Positions 17,800-24,051 of a stretch of DNA of 64,000 nucleotides are shown here, in pieces. Location: contig CAVUWC010000001.1 of the NCBI GenBank assembly GCA_963745095.1, positions 305,734 through 369,733 on the forward strand, written 5' to 3'. The translations under genes and the position numbers were made by a program. The notes below the pieces were generated by a model, which ran no database searches, was not told where the DNA came from, and saw only the letters and a program-made list of their open reading frames with translations. The stretch is from Acidiferrum sp963745095. GTDB lineage: Bacteria; Acidobacteriota; Terriglobia; Acidiferrales; UBA7541. The stretch's first letter is position 1. Every line of letters starts with the position of its first letter.

Positions 17800-19334
17800 G
17801 CGCCTCAGTCAGCAAATTCCGAACATCCGCAGAAGCGGAGGAAGCTTTCCGCGCGTTACACAAGAAGACGAACCTGCCTTTCAACCTTCTGTGCCGACTC
17901 GCTTGGAGCAAATCGCTTACAGTCCGAGAACCCATCGACACCACCCGCCTCGAAATCACCGGAAAGGAGTTCAACCGGTATTCAGTCACAGGCGAGTACG
18001 ACAATCTGATGAAGGCCCTCACCATTCAACACTCTGGAACAAGACCGTCTGACGAGGAATATTTTGGAACATACTTTAAGGCCCACGTAGATCGCGGCAT
18101 CCTCATCCTCGAAAAGGAATTGCTTGCGTCCGAATCCATTGACGGATTTTGGGCCAGTCTCCTTCGCGGATTGCCTACGGTCGTCGACAGCCCAGAACAG
18201 GTGTCCTCGGCCGCGACCGCCGCCATTAGCATAACTGTAGGCGACGAAGTTGGGACAGGGGAGCCTGTAATCTGCTCGATAAACACCGCTACGAACCCAC
18301 ACATGGCCGTTGTAGGCATACCGGGCAGCGGAAAAACTCAATTCATACTCAAGCTCCTTGCCGACATACGGCACAAGAATCCAGCCGTAAATTTCATATT
18401 TCTTGACTACGCGAAGGGTGACGTCGCAGGAGATAAGAGATTTGTCCGGGCGACAAACGCGCGCGTATATACGCTGCCAGAGAAAACCATTCCCATTAAC
18501 CCGTTTATTCTGAACTCCTACAATCTAAGCAGTGTCCGTTTTTCTGCTGAAGAAAAAGTCGAATCGATCAGCAGCTACGAGCATTTGGGACCGGTACAGA
18601 AAACCCTTCTATCGAAGGCGATTGAAGCGGCGTATGAGGAGCGCGCTGGGGAGGACGTGCAATACCCCGACTTCGAGACTGTTGAGCGGCACCTTAGGAG
18701 GTTGTATGAGGAAGAAGACAAAGGCGAGGACACGCTAACCACGATTCTCAGAAAGTTGACCAGTTTTCATCTCTTTCCGTCCCTAGCAGAATCGAGCCTG
18801 CTAGAGAGACCGCTTTACGAACAATCGTTAATTCTGGATTTACACGCTCTCCCAGCCTTACGCGAGCTCGTCGCTTTCTTCGTAATCGAAAAGCTATATC
18901 GTGAACTAAAGAACGCGCCCGAAGCCCAAGTAGATCCGAAAACGAACGCCCGAGAACTGCGGAGCCTCCTGGTGATCGACGAAGCCCATAACTATCTTCC
19001 GATGAACAATCATTTTCTGGAGAAACTCATTAGGGAAATGAGGTCGAAGGGACTAGCCGTCGTGCTTTTGTCCCAGTCGCCAGACGATTTCGCTCAGAAG
19101 CATTTTGACTATACCGAGCTACTCGAATTTGTCTTCGTTCTAAAATGCGTAGCTGACAGGCCAAATCAAATCCAGAAGTTAATTCGATGCCGAACAGAAA
19201 CGGCGAAAATGCTCGCGCCGAGAATGGCCAACCTTCCGTATCCAGAGTGCTTTACAAAGTCGATGACGCGCTCAGGCGGCGAGTTCACCCATATGCGGGC
19301 GGCCCAATTCCACCTGTCCTACCGTGACGCTTAG
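17796..19334 (+). CDS. DndE-domain / HerA-type ATPase fusion
   Basis: 512 residues. The first 110 look like DndE: FRTSAEAEEAFRALHKKTNL, LLCRLAWSKSL, KEFNRYSVTGEYD and FKAHVDRGILILEKE. The rest is a HerA/FtsK-like motor with Walker A GIPGSGKTQF (about 174-183), Walker B LLVIDEAHNYLP, the sensor-like LLSQSPDDF, and FLDYAKGD. DndE binds DNA in phosphorothioation complexes and HerA-type motors are typical of DNA restriction systems, so this may be an effector joined to its DNA recogniser. ATG 17796 overlaps the dndD stop (ATGA) and is preferred to TTG 17784. Confidence 0.8.
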   Translation: MSASVSKFRTSAEAEEAFRALHKKTNLPFNLLCRLAWSKSLTVREPIDTTRLEITGKEFNRYSVTGEYDNLMKALTIQHSGTRPSDEEYFGTYFKAHVDRGILILEKELLASESIDGFWASLLRGLPTVVDSPEQVSSAATAAISITVGDEVGTGEPVICSINTATNPHMAVVGIPGSGKTQFILKLLADIRHKNPAVNFIFLDYAKGDVAGDKRFVRATNARVYTLPEKTIPINPFILNSYNLSSVRFSAEEKVESISSYEHLGPVQKTLLSKAIEAAYEERAGEDVQYPDFETVERHLRRLYEEEDKGEDTLTTILRKLTSFHLFPSLAESSLLERPLYEQSLILDLHALPALRELVAFFVIEKLYRELKNAPEAQVDPKTNARELRSLLVIDEAHNYLPMNNHFLEKLIREMRSKGLAVVLLSQSPDDFAQKHFDYTELLEFVFVLKCVADRPNQIQKLIRCRTETAKMLAPRMANLPYPECFTKSMTRSGGEFTHMRAAQFHLSYRDA

Positions 19335-19360
19335 AAAGCCTATCTCGTCGAGGCGACTCC

Positions 19361-19579
19361 ATGCCAATCGGAGAACAGGACGTAATCAATATATTGCGAA
19401 CCGAGAAGCGCCCCCTAAAGGCAAAAACCATTGCTTGGATACTTAGGACGGAATCGGGAGCAGAGGTTTCGCGAACAGAAGTGAACAGACTTCTTTACGC
19501 GATGAAGCCCCGCGGACTCGTAGTGTCAGACGAGAATAATTTTTGGACTCTTTCCGGTGAAGCAAAGTACGGAGGCTAG
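19361..19579 (+). CDS. small winged-helix DNA-binding protein in Dnd-like operon
   Basis: 72 residues with a winged-helix look: an HTH-type segment (EQDVINILRTEKRPLKAKTIAWIL, then EVSRTEVNRLLYAM) and a wing (GLVVSDENNFWTLS). It begins 26 bases after the DndE-HerA gene in the same direction and is the last gene of the cassette, followed by a strong hairpin. It may sense or regulate the operon. I cannot name the family. Confidence 0.7.
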   Translation: MPIGEQDVINILRTEKRPLKAKTIAWILRTESGAEVSRTEVNRLLYAMKPRGLVVSDENNFWTLSGEAKYGG

Positions 19580-19588
19580 TCTCGGGTG

Positions 19589-19626
19589 CCGCAGCCTTCG
19601 GTGTTAAAGGCTGCGGGTTTTGACTT
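19589..19626 (+). terminator. hairpin repeat family E, copy 1 (likely terminator of the Dnd-like operon)
   Basis: CCGCAGCCTT (19589-19598) pairs perfectly with AAGGCTGCGG (19607-19616), followed by GTTTTGACTTTT. It begins nine bases after the winged-helix gene. The sequence is homologous to 20381-20418. Confidence 0.7.
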
Positions 19627-19692
19627 TTCCTCCGCCATTCCCCGCCGCCCAACCTTCGCCCCTTTCCTGCGCACCAATTTAATCTCCACCCG

Positions 19693-19720
19693 GTTTACCC
19701 TGAGCCTCGAGGGGCTCCCC
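19693..19720. repeat. palindromic repeat family B, copy 2, inside the XRE remnant
   Basis: TTTACCCTGAGCCTCGAGGGG, related to the repeats at 5762, 26374 and 60601. It accounts for the extra residues SPSRLRVN in the XRE remnant. Confidence 0.55.
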
Positions 19721-19860
19721 AAAGCATGCGCCACCCGAATCACCTTCCCAATCGTCAAATTCCGCGGCTCATTCTCCATCGCCGAAATCTTTGGCGCGCT
19801 CATTTCCGCCTTCGCCGCTTCCCCCTTCACATTTAACTTTCGACTTTTAACTCTCCTCCG

Positions 19861-19874
19861 CTATACTTGTATAG
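19861..19874. promoter_or_regulatory. likely operator of the RHH/RelE pair
   Basis: Perfect palindrome CTATAC TT GTATAG, 10 bases before the antitoxin ATG at 19885. Ribbon-helix-helix antitoxins usually bind such sites to repress their own operon. Confidence 0.5.
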
Positions 19875-19884
19875 CGAGGCCGCC

Positions 19885-20091
19885 ATGCTAGCTATCCGTC
19901 TTCCCCAATCCATCGAAAAACGTCTCGAAAAACTCGCCCGCCGCACCGGACGCACCAAGACCTTCTACGTCCGCGAGGCCATCCTCGAGCACCTGGATGA
20001 CCTCGAGGATCTCTATCTCGCCGAGAAATCCTTCGACCGTATTCAAAAGGGTGAGGAACAAACCGTGCCACTGGAAGAACTTCTAAAATAG
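19885..20091 (+). CDS. ribbon-helix-helix antitoxin of a RelE-type pair
   Basis: 68 residues. MLAIRLPQSIEKRLEKLARR gives the RHH strand and first helix, followed by TFYVREAILEHLDDLEDLYL and a tail, EKSFDRIQKGEEQTVPLEEL, typical of TA antitoxins. The start at 19885 keeps the canonical N-terminus; an earlier ATG at 19867 falls within the operator. It stops one base before the toxin ATG. Confidence 0.82.
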   Translation: MLAIRLPQSIEKRLEKLARRTGRTKTFYVREAILEHLDDLEDLYLAEKSFDRIQKGEEQTVPLEELLK

Positions 20092-20092
20092 C

Positions 20093-20362
20093 ATGCCCTG
20101 GCAGGTTGAATTATCCGCCACCGCCGCCGGCGAGCTTCAAAAGCTGGACTCGCCGCAACGCAAGCGCATCCTCAAGTTTCTCCACGAGCGCCTCGCGCCG
20201 CTCGGAAATCCGCGCAGCATCGGTCAGGCCCTGCACGGCTCCAAGTTTGGCGAGTTCTGGAAATACCGCGTTGGCGACTACCGCCTCATCTCGAAAATCG
20301 AAGACGCCCGCGTGCTCATCTTGGTCCTTCGTATCGGCCACCGCCGTGAGGTCTACCGCTAA
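20093..20362 (+). CDS. relE: RelE/ParE-superfamily toxin
   Basis: 89 residues with the family pattern WQVELSATAAGELQKLD, RKRILKFLHERLA, SIGQALHGSKFGEFWKYRVG, DYRLISKIED and LVLRIGHRREVYR. The C-terminal His/Arg/Tyr residues match the RNase-active RelE group, which cuts mRNA on ribosomes. The gene begins directly after the antitoxin stop (one-base gap). Confidence 0.85.
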   Translation: MPWQVELSATAAGELQKLDSPQRKRILKFLHERLAPLGNPRSIGQALHGSKFGEFWKYRVGDYRLISKIEDARVLILVLRIGHRREVYR

Positions 20363-20380
20363 CCTCCATTTCGCCGGGAG

Positions 20381-20418
20381 CTGCAGTCTTCGCATTACAG
20401 GTTGCGGGTTTTGACTTT
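20381..20418. repeat. hairpin repeat family E, copy 2
   Basis: CTGCAGTCTT (20381-20390), then AGGTTGCGGGTTTTGACTTTC. It is homologous to the hairpin at 19589 with paired changes that keep the stem through G-U pairs. It lies just after the RelE stop and may terminate that operon. Confidence 0.55.
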
Positions 20419-20437
20419 CAAGCTATCGTCTCAAGCA

Positions 20438-20468
20438 ATAAAAAAGAGGGGGCAAACCTCGCCCCCTC
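20438..20468 (-). terminator. intrinsic terminator of the ABM-domain gene
   Basis: GAGGGGGC (20446-20453) pairs with GCCCCCTC (20461-20468). Read on the minus strand, a run of six or more T follows. Confidence 0.75.
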
Positions 20469-20489
20469 CACCGATCGGAAACTCAGCAC

Positions 20490-20810
20490 TCAGTGCGTTG
20501 TCGCAAACGCAACTTTGTGGAACGTCGAGTATTCCGCCTCGAACTTCTTCACTACCGGCATGCCCTCAATGTACCGCGCCATGATCTTCTCGATCTGCGG
20601 ATACAGTTCACGATGGTAGAGCTCCGCATACTCCTTGCTCTCCCACAGGCTGATGGCTTCCAGTTCCCGCTTTTCCGGTGTCACGAGCACCAGCTCGTCC
20701 ACGAAACCCTTCTGCCTGCGAAGCAGGGGCAGGATTTCCTTTTCAAACGTTACCGGAAATTCCTTAGCCATATTCGGCTTCAGTTGCAACACGACTTCAC
20801 GTGCGAACAT
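20490..20810 (-). CDS. antibiotic-biosynthesis-monooxygenase (ABM) fold protein
   Basis: 106 residues of dimeric ferredoxin-like ABM type: MFAREVVLQLKPNM, FEKEILPLLRRQKGFVDEL, EAISLWESKEYAELYHR and YPQIEKIM. The family includes small monooxygenases and many of unknown activity. The start at 20810 is supported by AGAGAGG upstream; a longer frame adds a sequence without sense. It is a single gene with its own terminator. Confidence 0.75.
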   Translation of the reverse strand: MFAREVVLQLKPNMAKEFPVTFEKEILPLLRRQKGFVDELVLVTPEKRELEAISLWESKEYAELYHRELYPQIEKIMARYIEGMPVVKKFEAEYSTFHKVAFATTH

Positions 20811-21159
20811 ATAAGCCTTCCTCTCTTTTGAAGTGGGGGGCGATGCCGCTGATCCTCTCCGTATTCTCTTCAGAGCGCAGGATCGAAAGTTCATTCCGTC
20901 CCCCGCAACAATTTCGCACTCCCATCGCCCAATTTCGGTGCCCCCCGTCACCCCTCCACGTGACCCCCAACACCACAATTCGCCATCCGCGCACCGCCCG
21001 CAGGTCAACGCGCGCCGGGTGCCGCGACGGTTTGGAGCGCGGCCGTGAGATTTTTCCCAATTTCGAATTTCTATTTTCGATTTTCCGATTCTTGGACTTT
21101 ACCGGGCGCCCTACGTGCCGGTTTTACACGTGGGTGTTTTGACTCTTCCTGCGCATCAA
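20811..21159. other. gene-free gap of 349 bases
   Basis: Between two minus-strand genes. It holds an A/T-rich patch (TTTCGAATTTCTATTTTCGA near 21061) and hairpin E copy 3. I see no gene or tRNA. Confidence 0.5.
21109..21146. repeat. hairpin repeat family E, copy 3 (variant stem)
   Basis: CCTACGTG (21110-21117) pairs with CACGTGGG (21127-21134, one G-U pair), followed by TGTTTTGACTCTT. It shares its 3' tail with copy 4 at 21725-21760. Confidence 0.45.
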
Positions 21160-21570
21160 CTAAAAGAAAACCTCCGGCGACACATGAAACCGCGCACTCA
21201 ACCGCGCTATCTGGTCCTTATTCAATTCCCGCTTCCCGCTTAGCACTTCAGACACGATGCTCCGCGTCCCAAACACATCTGCAAGGTCTTTCTGCAGCAG
21301 GTTGTGCTGCTCCATCAGAAACCGCACAACATCCACCGGCTTCGCCCGAGGGATCCGGTACCGCTTCTCCTCGAAATCCTCAATCAGCAGCGTCAGAAGT
21401 TCGGCCAGTTCCTTCTCCGCCGCCGTAAGTGTCTTGCTGCGACGGTCGAGCTCATAAAGAATCTCCGTGTACGCCTCGTTTTCCTTTTCCGTCCGAATCA
21501 CCTTGGGAGGCACCTTCTTCAAAAGCGCGCCGTACTCCGGGCTAACCGTTAGTGTCCTTTGTCTTTTCAT
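21160..21570 (-). CDS. HigA-like HTH antitoxin, apparently without its toxin
   Basis: 136 residues. An N-terminal half of HigA type (AAEKELAELLTLLIEDFEEKR) is followed by an XRE HTH (VVRFLMEQHNLLQKDLADVF and GTRSIVSEVLSGKRELNKDQ), ending VSPEVFF. A HigB toxin normally precedes or follows this gene. No HigB-like frame is visible on either side, so this may be an orphan regulator. Confidence 0.8.
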   Translation of the reverse strand: MKRQRTLTVSPEYGALLKKVPPKVIRTEKENEAYTEILYELDRRSKTLTAAEKELAELLTLLIEDFEEKRYRIPRAKPVDVVRFLMEQHNLLQKDLADVFGTRSIVSEVLSGKRELNKDQIARLSARFHVSPEVFF

Positions 21571-21724
21571 GGTTCAGCTTCCAGTCTACTCACTCTACGA
21601 CAGACTTCGTGGCTTTCTCTGCTCCGGCATCCCCTCGGGGAATTGTTCTTTCTTCTTATGCTTTGGACCTTCAACTTTTAACTCACGGTGGCAGCGGGCT
21701 CCGGTCTTTTCCCTGCGTGGCTGC

Positions 21725-21760
21725 CCCACCCTCGTTTTCTGAGGGTGGGTGTTTTGACTC
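21725..21760. repeat. hairpin repeat family E, copy 4 (variant stem)
   Basis: CCCACCCTC (21725-21733) pairs perfectly with GAGGGTGGG (21741-21749), followed by TGTTTTGACTCTC. Its tail matches copy 3. Confidence 0.5.
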
Positions 21761-21811
21761 TCGCCGCCGTTTCGCCGCCGACCCCATCCCTGATTTTCTA
21801 TGCCTTTCCTC

Positions 21812-21840
21812 TTGACAAAAAGTGTCTTCCAGCGTATAGT
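21812..21840 (+). promoter_or_regulatory. near-consensus sigma-70 promoter
   Basis: TTGACA at 21812-21817 and TATAGT at 21835-21840, with a 17-base spacer. Transcription should begin near 21847. Confidence 0.7.
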
Positions 21841-21846
21841 AGCCTT

Positions 21847-21900
21847 TGGGTAATATTGTGTTTTGTATCCGGTAGCGCCAGCATCCCTGCTGGCGTTTTT
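21847..21900 (+). ncRNA. predicted short RNA of about 55 bases ending in an intrinsic terminator
   Basis: The promoter at 21812-21840 is followed within 60 bases by the hairpin CGCCAGC (21876-21882) ATCCCT GCTGGCG (21889-21895) and five T. No start codon with a useful frame lies between. It may be a small regulatory RNA, or a leader whose downstream gene has been lost. Confidence 0.5.
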
Positions 21901-21933
21901 GTTTTAGCCCCAACTCCTATCCCGTAAACTCAT

Positions 21934-22030
21934 TAGAATCCGCAGTTACAAAAAACAGCCTGTAACCCCTGTAGAATGCGCAGTTTCAAAACACAAGACT
22001 TAAAGTCCTTTAGAATCCGCAGTTCCGAAA
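21934..22030. repeat. three tandem direct repeats, period 38-39 bases
   Basis: TAGAATCCGCAGTT or close variants recur at 21934, 21972 and 22011, each followed by an A-rich stretch. Spacers of about 15-16 bases (AGCCTGTAACCCCTG and AAGACTTAAAGTCCTT) differ. The unit is not a CRISPR repeat, because the array has only three degenerate units. Confidence 0.6.
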
Positions 22031-22047
22031 AAAAGGGGCCGAGACCC

Positions 22048-22072
22048 CGTGGCCCAGACTTCAGTCTGTGCT
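22048..22072. repeat. palindromic repeat family C, copy 2
   Basis: GTGGCCCAGACTTCAGTCTG and the following TGCTC match 14366-14390 with one change. Confidence 0.7.
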
Positions 22073-22203
22073 CTCGCCTCATTTGTCGGGCGTATCTCCG
22101 CAACACGCGGGAATCCGTGCAATCCCTTTCCGTTCATGGGTTTACTTCATAACTTACGGACACCCCGGGGGTGGGGGTTGAGTGGGACAGCCACCGCCGC
22201 CCC

Positions 22204-22228
22204 ATCGCATGCGCGTTTTGCATGCGAT
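22204..22228. repeat. perfect inverted repeat, 9-bp arms
   Basis: ATCGCATGC (22204-22212) and GCATGCGAT (22220-22228) around a seven-base loop GCGTTTT. No T-run follows, so it is not a standard terminator. It may be a protein-binding site or a repeat fragment. Confidence 0.5.
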
Positions 22229-22307
22229 GAATCTTGGCTCTCCGCTTCGGCGGTTCATATGTCCATAATTTACGATCCAGCCGCATGCCAGAAGAGCGGA
22301 GTTCCAC

Positions 22308-22904
22308 TCACCGCGGGCGCGTAGTAAGCCCCGCCTGTTTCCAGAGCTTCTCCCAGTGCCAGACGCCGGGAGTTTTGTGGAGGAGGCGGTAACCCAGCTG
22401 ATGGGCCAGCATCAGAATCTGGCCGCGATGATGCGCATCGTGCGAAAACATGTAAGCGAACATGGTCCCTCCGGCCGGCCACGTTTGCGACCAGCTGCCG
22501 CGAGAGAACTTTGCGACGCGGCGATTCGGAGCGGCCGAGATAGCATCCGACAACATGCGCAGGCACTGCGCGGCGCTTCGTTTGTGCGCGGCAGCGGCCT
22601 GCTTCATGGTGCAGCGGTCGGGATCGAGCGGGGGCGGACACTTCAGATGCGGCGCGGAATTCCTCAGCCACGAAAGACGGTTGTTGTGCAGGTGCGCGAA
22701 GATGGCCGCGATCGTCCGGCCACCTCCTTTTTTGCCCGGCGGCTGGGCGCGCCACGCACGCGCGTCGAGATGCGACAAGATCAGCTGGTTCATCGCGTCG
22801 TTCGTCGCGTAGGTTTCGAGCAAAGTGTCGCGAATCTCGGCCAGCGCCGCATAGGATTGGGCATCGTGGGATTGAATTGCCACCGCGTGGGATGAGCGTG
22901 CCAT
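22308..22904 (-). CDS. DinB/YfiT-family protein
   Basis: 198 residues of four-helix DinB type. The usual metal triad is suggested by FAHLHNNRLSWLR and by FSHDAHHRGQILMLAHQLGY near the C-terminus (the HxxxH and downstream His pattern). Members include bacillithiol and mycothiol transferases and many of unknown role. The N-terminal 20 residues are not conserved. It is transcribed alone. Confidence 0.82.
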   Translation of the reverse strand: MARSSHAVAIQSHDAQSYAALAEIRDTLLETYATNDAMNQLILSHLDARAWRAQPPGKKGGGRTIAAIFAHLHNNRLSWLRNSAPHLKCPPPLDPDRCTMKQAAAAHKRSAAQCLRMLSDAISAAPNRRVAKFSRGSWSQTWPAGGTMFAYMFSHDAHHRGQILMLAHQLGYRLLHKTPGVWHWEKLWKQAGLTTRPR

Positions 22905-22983
22905 GAAAGCTTTGCCAGTCTACCGCAATCCCCCAACTTAGACTTATAGCTCGTGCAGGCTAATGCCCCTTCCTCAGCCGGCC

Positions 22984-23271
22984 TTACTCAAATTCTTCCG
23001 GCCACTCGCGAGCAGCGTGAAGCACCGCGAGAATGCGCACCTCATTCTTCTCTATCCGGTAAGCGACCAGGAAAGGCGTGCCTGAGATAACCAGCTCGCG
23101 GGTACCAGCAACGCGCCCCTCCCTGCCCGCCATTGGGTGATGTGCCAGCAGCTGCGTGCTTTCCCAGATTTGATCAGCAGTCTGGGCCGCTGCCGCGCGA
23201 TTCTTCTCGGCGAAGTATTCAAACGCGCTAACAAACTGCTCCCGGGCCGGAGTGGTCCAGCGTACGTGCAT
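22984..23271 (-). CDS. parE: ParE-family toxin
   Basis: 95 residues with VRWTTPAREQFVSAFEYFAE, the interaction region QLLAHHPMAGREGRV, and the typical end RELVISGTPFLVAYRIEKNE / VRILAVLHAAREWPEEF. ParE toxins inhibit gyrase, while RelE relatives cut mRNA. The residues here suit the ParE group. It begins nine bases after the antitoxin stop. Confidence 0.85.
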   Translation of the reverse strand: MHVRWTTPAREQFVSAFEYFAEKNRAAAAQTADQIWESTQLLAHHPMAGREGRVAGTRELVISGTPFLVAYRIEKNEVRILAVLHAAREWPEEFE

Positions 23272-23280
23272 TGCAGTGCG

Positions 23281-23526
23281 CTACTTTGTTCGCCGCAATC
23301 GGGCGACCAGCTTTTTCATCTCCGCGTCCGGCACAAAGTCCCCTCTTTCTGCCGCGCGCAAACCCTTCTTGATCAGCTTGATGTGATGCTCATTGAGCCG
23401 CAGATAATTTTCCACTGCCTCGTTCAGCACGTGGCTGCGGTCACGATCCATGCTCTCGGCGAGCTCATCCAACGACTCCACGGTATCGGACGGAATCCGA
23501 AAACTGATTGTCTTCAACGCGCTCAT
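23281..23526 (-). CDS. parD: ParD/CopG-type ribbon-helix-helix antitoxin
   Basis: 81 residues: ALKTISFRIPSDTVESLDEL and RSHVLNEAVENYLRL form the RHH domain. The C-terminal tail (KGLRAAERGDFVPDAEMKKL) has the pattern that wraps ParE toxins. It is upstream of parE in one operon. A strong palindrome lies just upstream. Confidence 0.85.
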   Translation of the reverse strand: MSALKTISFRIPSDTVESLDELAESMDRDRSHVLNEAVENYLRLNEHHIKLIKKGLRAAERGDFVPDAEMKKLVARLRRTK

Positions 23527-23547
23527 AATTCTGCCCTCATATTACGA

Positions 23548-23566
23548 AATAATACGCCGTATTATT
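23548..23566. promoter_or_regulatory. likely ParD operator
   Basis: AATAATAC GCC GTATTATT is a perfect 8-bp palindrome 22 bases before the parD start, fitting an autoregulatory site overlapping the promoter. Confidence 0.6.
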
Positions 23567-23606
23567 CCGTATTGCAACGCAGGGATGGCGCGGGTCTCGT
23601 CTCTCG

Positions 23607-24002
23607 CTAGATCGAACGTGGCACTTCGCTCATCAACTGGTGGATATTTCCTTCGCTATCCTTGAACGCCGTCATCCACAAATCGTGCGTTGGCATCGGC
23701 GCAATCAGCCGCGGCGGCGCCACGATCTCCACGCCATGTCCCACCAGCCGCTGGTAGCCGGCCTGAATATCCTGCACGCGGAAATAGAAGATCGAGCTCG
23801 GATGATCGTACTCCGGCGACGATGCCGTCCCCAACATTAGACGCACCCCATCGCAATCGAAGAACGCCATGCTCGGCACAGTGAACAGCAGCGGCAGCCC
23901 CAGCACGTCGCGGTAAAACGCCGTCGCGCGGTCCACGTCCTTCACGATGATCGAGATCTGCCCAATATTCTGAATTCCCAGTCCTTCCGCCGCAGCGCTC
24001 AT
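23607..24002 (-). CDS. VOC-family (glyoxalase/bleomycin resistance) protein
   Basis: 131 residues with two beta-alpha-beta-beta-beta units: NIGQISIIVKDVDRATAFYR and DVLGLPLLFTVPSMAFFDCD in the first, YFRVQDIQAGYQRLVGHGVE and DSEGNIHQLMSEV in the second. Metal ligands are not all obvious, and its substrate is unknown. It diverges from the MarR gene, and a palindrome lies between them, so MarR probably controls it. Confidence 0.82.
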   Translation of the reverse strand: MSAAAEGLGIQNIGQISIIVKDVDRATAFYRDVLGLPLLFTVPSMAFFDCDGVRLMLGTASSPEYDHPSSIFYFRVQDIQAGYQRLVGHGVEIVAPPRLIAPMPTHDLWMTAFKDSEGNIHQLMSEVPRSI

Positions 24003-24026
24003 TTCCCTTTACCTCCGCGAGAAGAT

Positions 24027-24045
24027 TAGTTAGCATAGCTAACTA
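24027..24045. promoter_or_regulatory. MarR operator between divergent genes
   Basis: TAGTTAGC ATA GCTAACTA is a perfect 8-bp inverted repeat in the 49-base gap between the VOC gene and the MarR gene. It resembles MarR-type operators and would control both directions. Confidence 0.65.
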
Positions 24046-24051
24046 TCTTCC

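Larger units (their letters stand above)
19576..19830 (-). pseudogene. truncated XRE-family HTH gene with a repeat insertion
   Basis: 84 residues read KAEMSAPKISAMENEPRNL and TIGKVIRVAHALG, the second half of an XRE helix-turn-helix, followed by VEIKLVRRKGAKV as in TA-linked antitoxins. The first helices are missing upstream. Between HALG and VEIK the reading SPSRLRVNR is the translation of a copy of palindromic repeat B. It overlaps the end of the preceding gene by a few bases. It is probably a decayed antitoxin. Confidence 0.5.
21571..22307. other. gene-free, repeat-rich gap of 737 bases
   Basis: Contains hairpin E copy 4, a consensus promoter driving a short hairpin RNA, three tandem repeats of 38-39 bases, palindrome C copy 2 and a 9-bp inverted repeat at 22204. 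No convincing protein gene is present. Confidence 0.6.

Noticed and set aside
21934..22030. CRISPR-like spacing of three repeats
   Set aside because: Only three degenerate units, a short repeat core, spacers of about 15 bases, and no cas genes.
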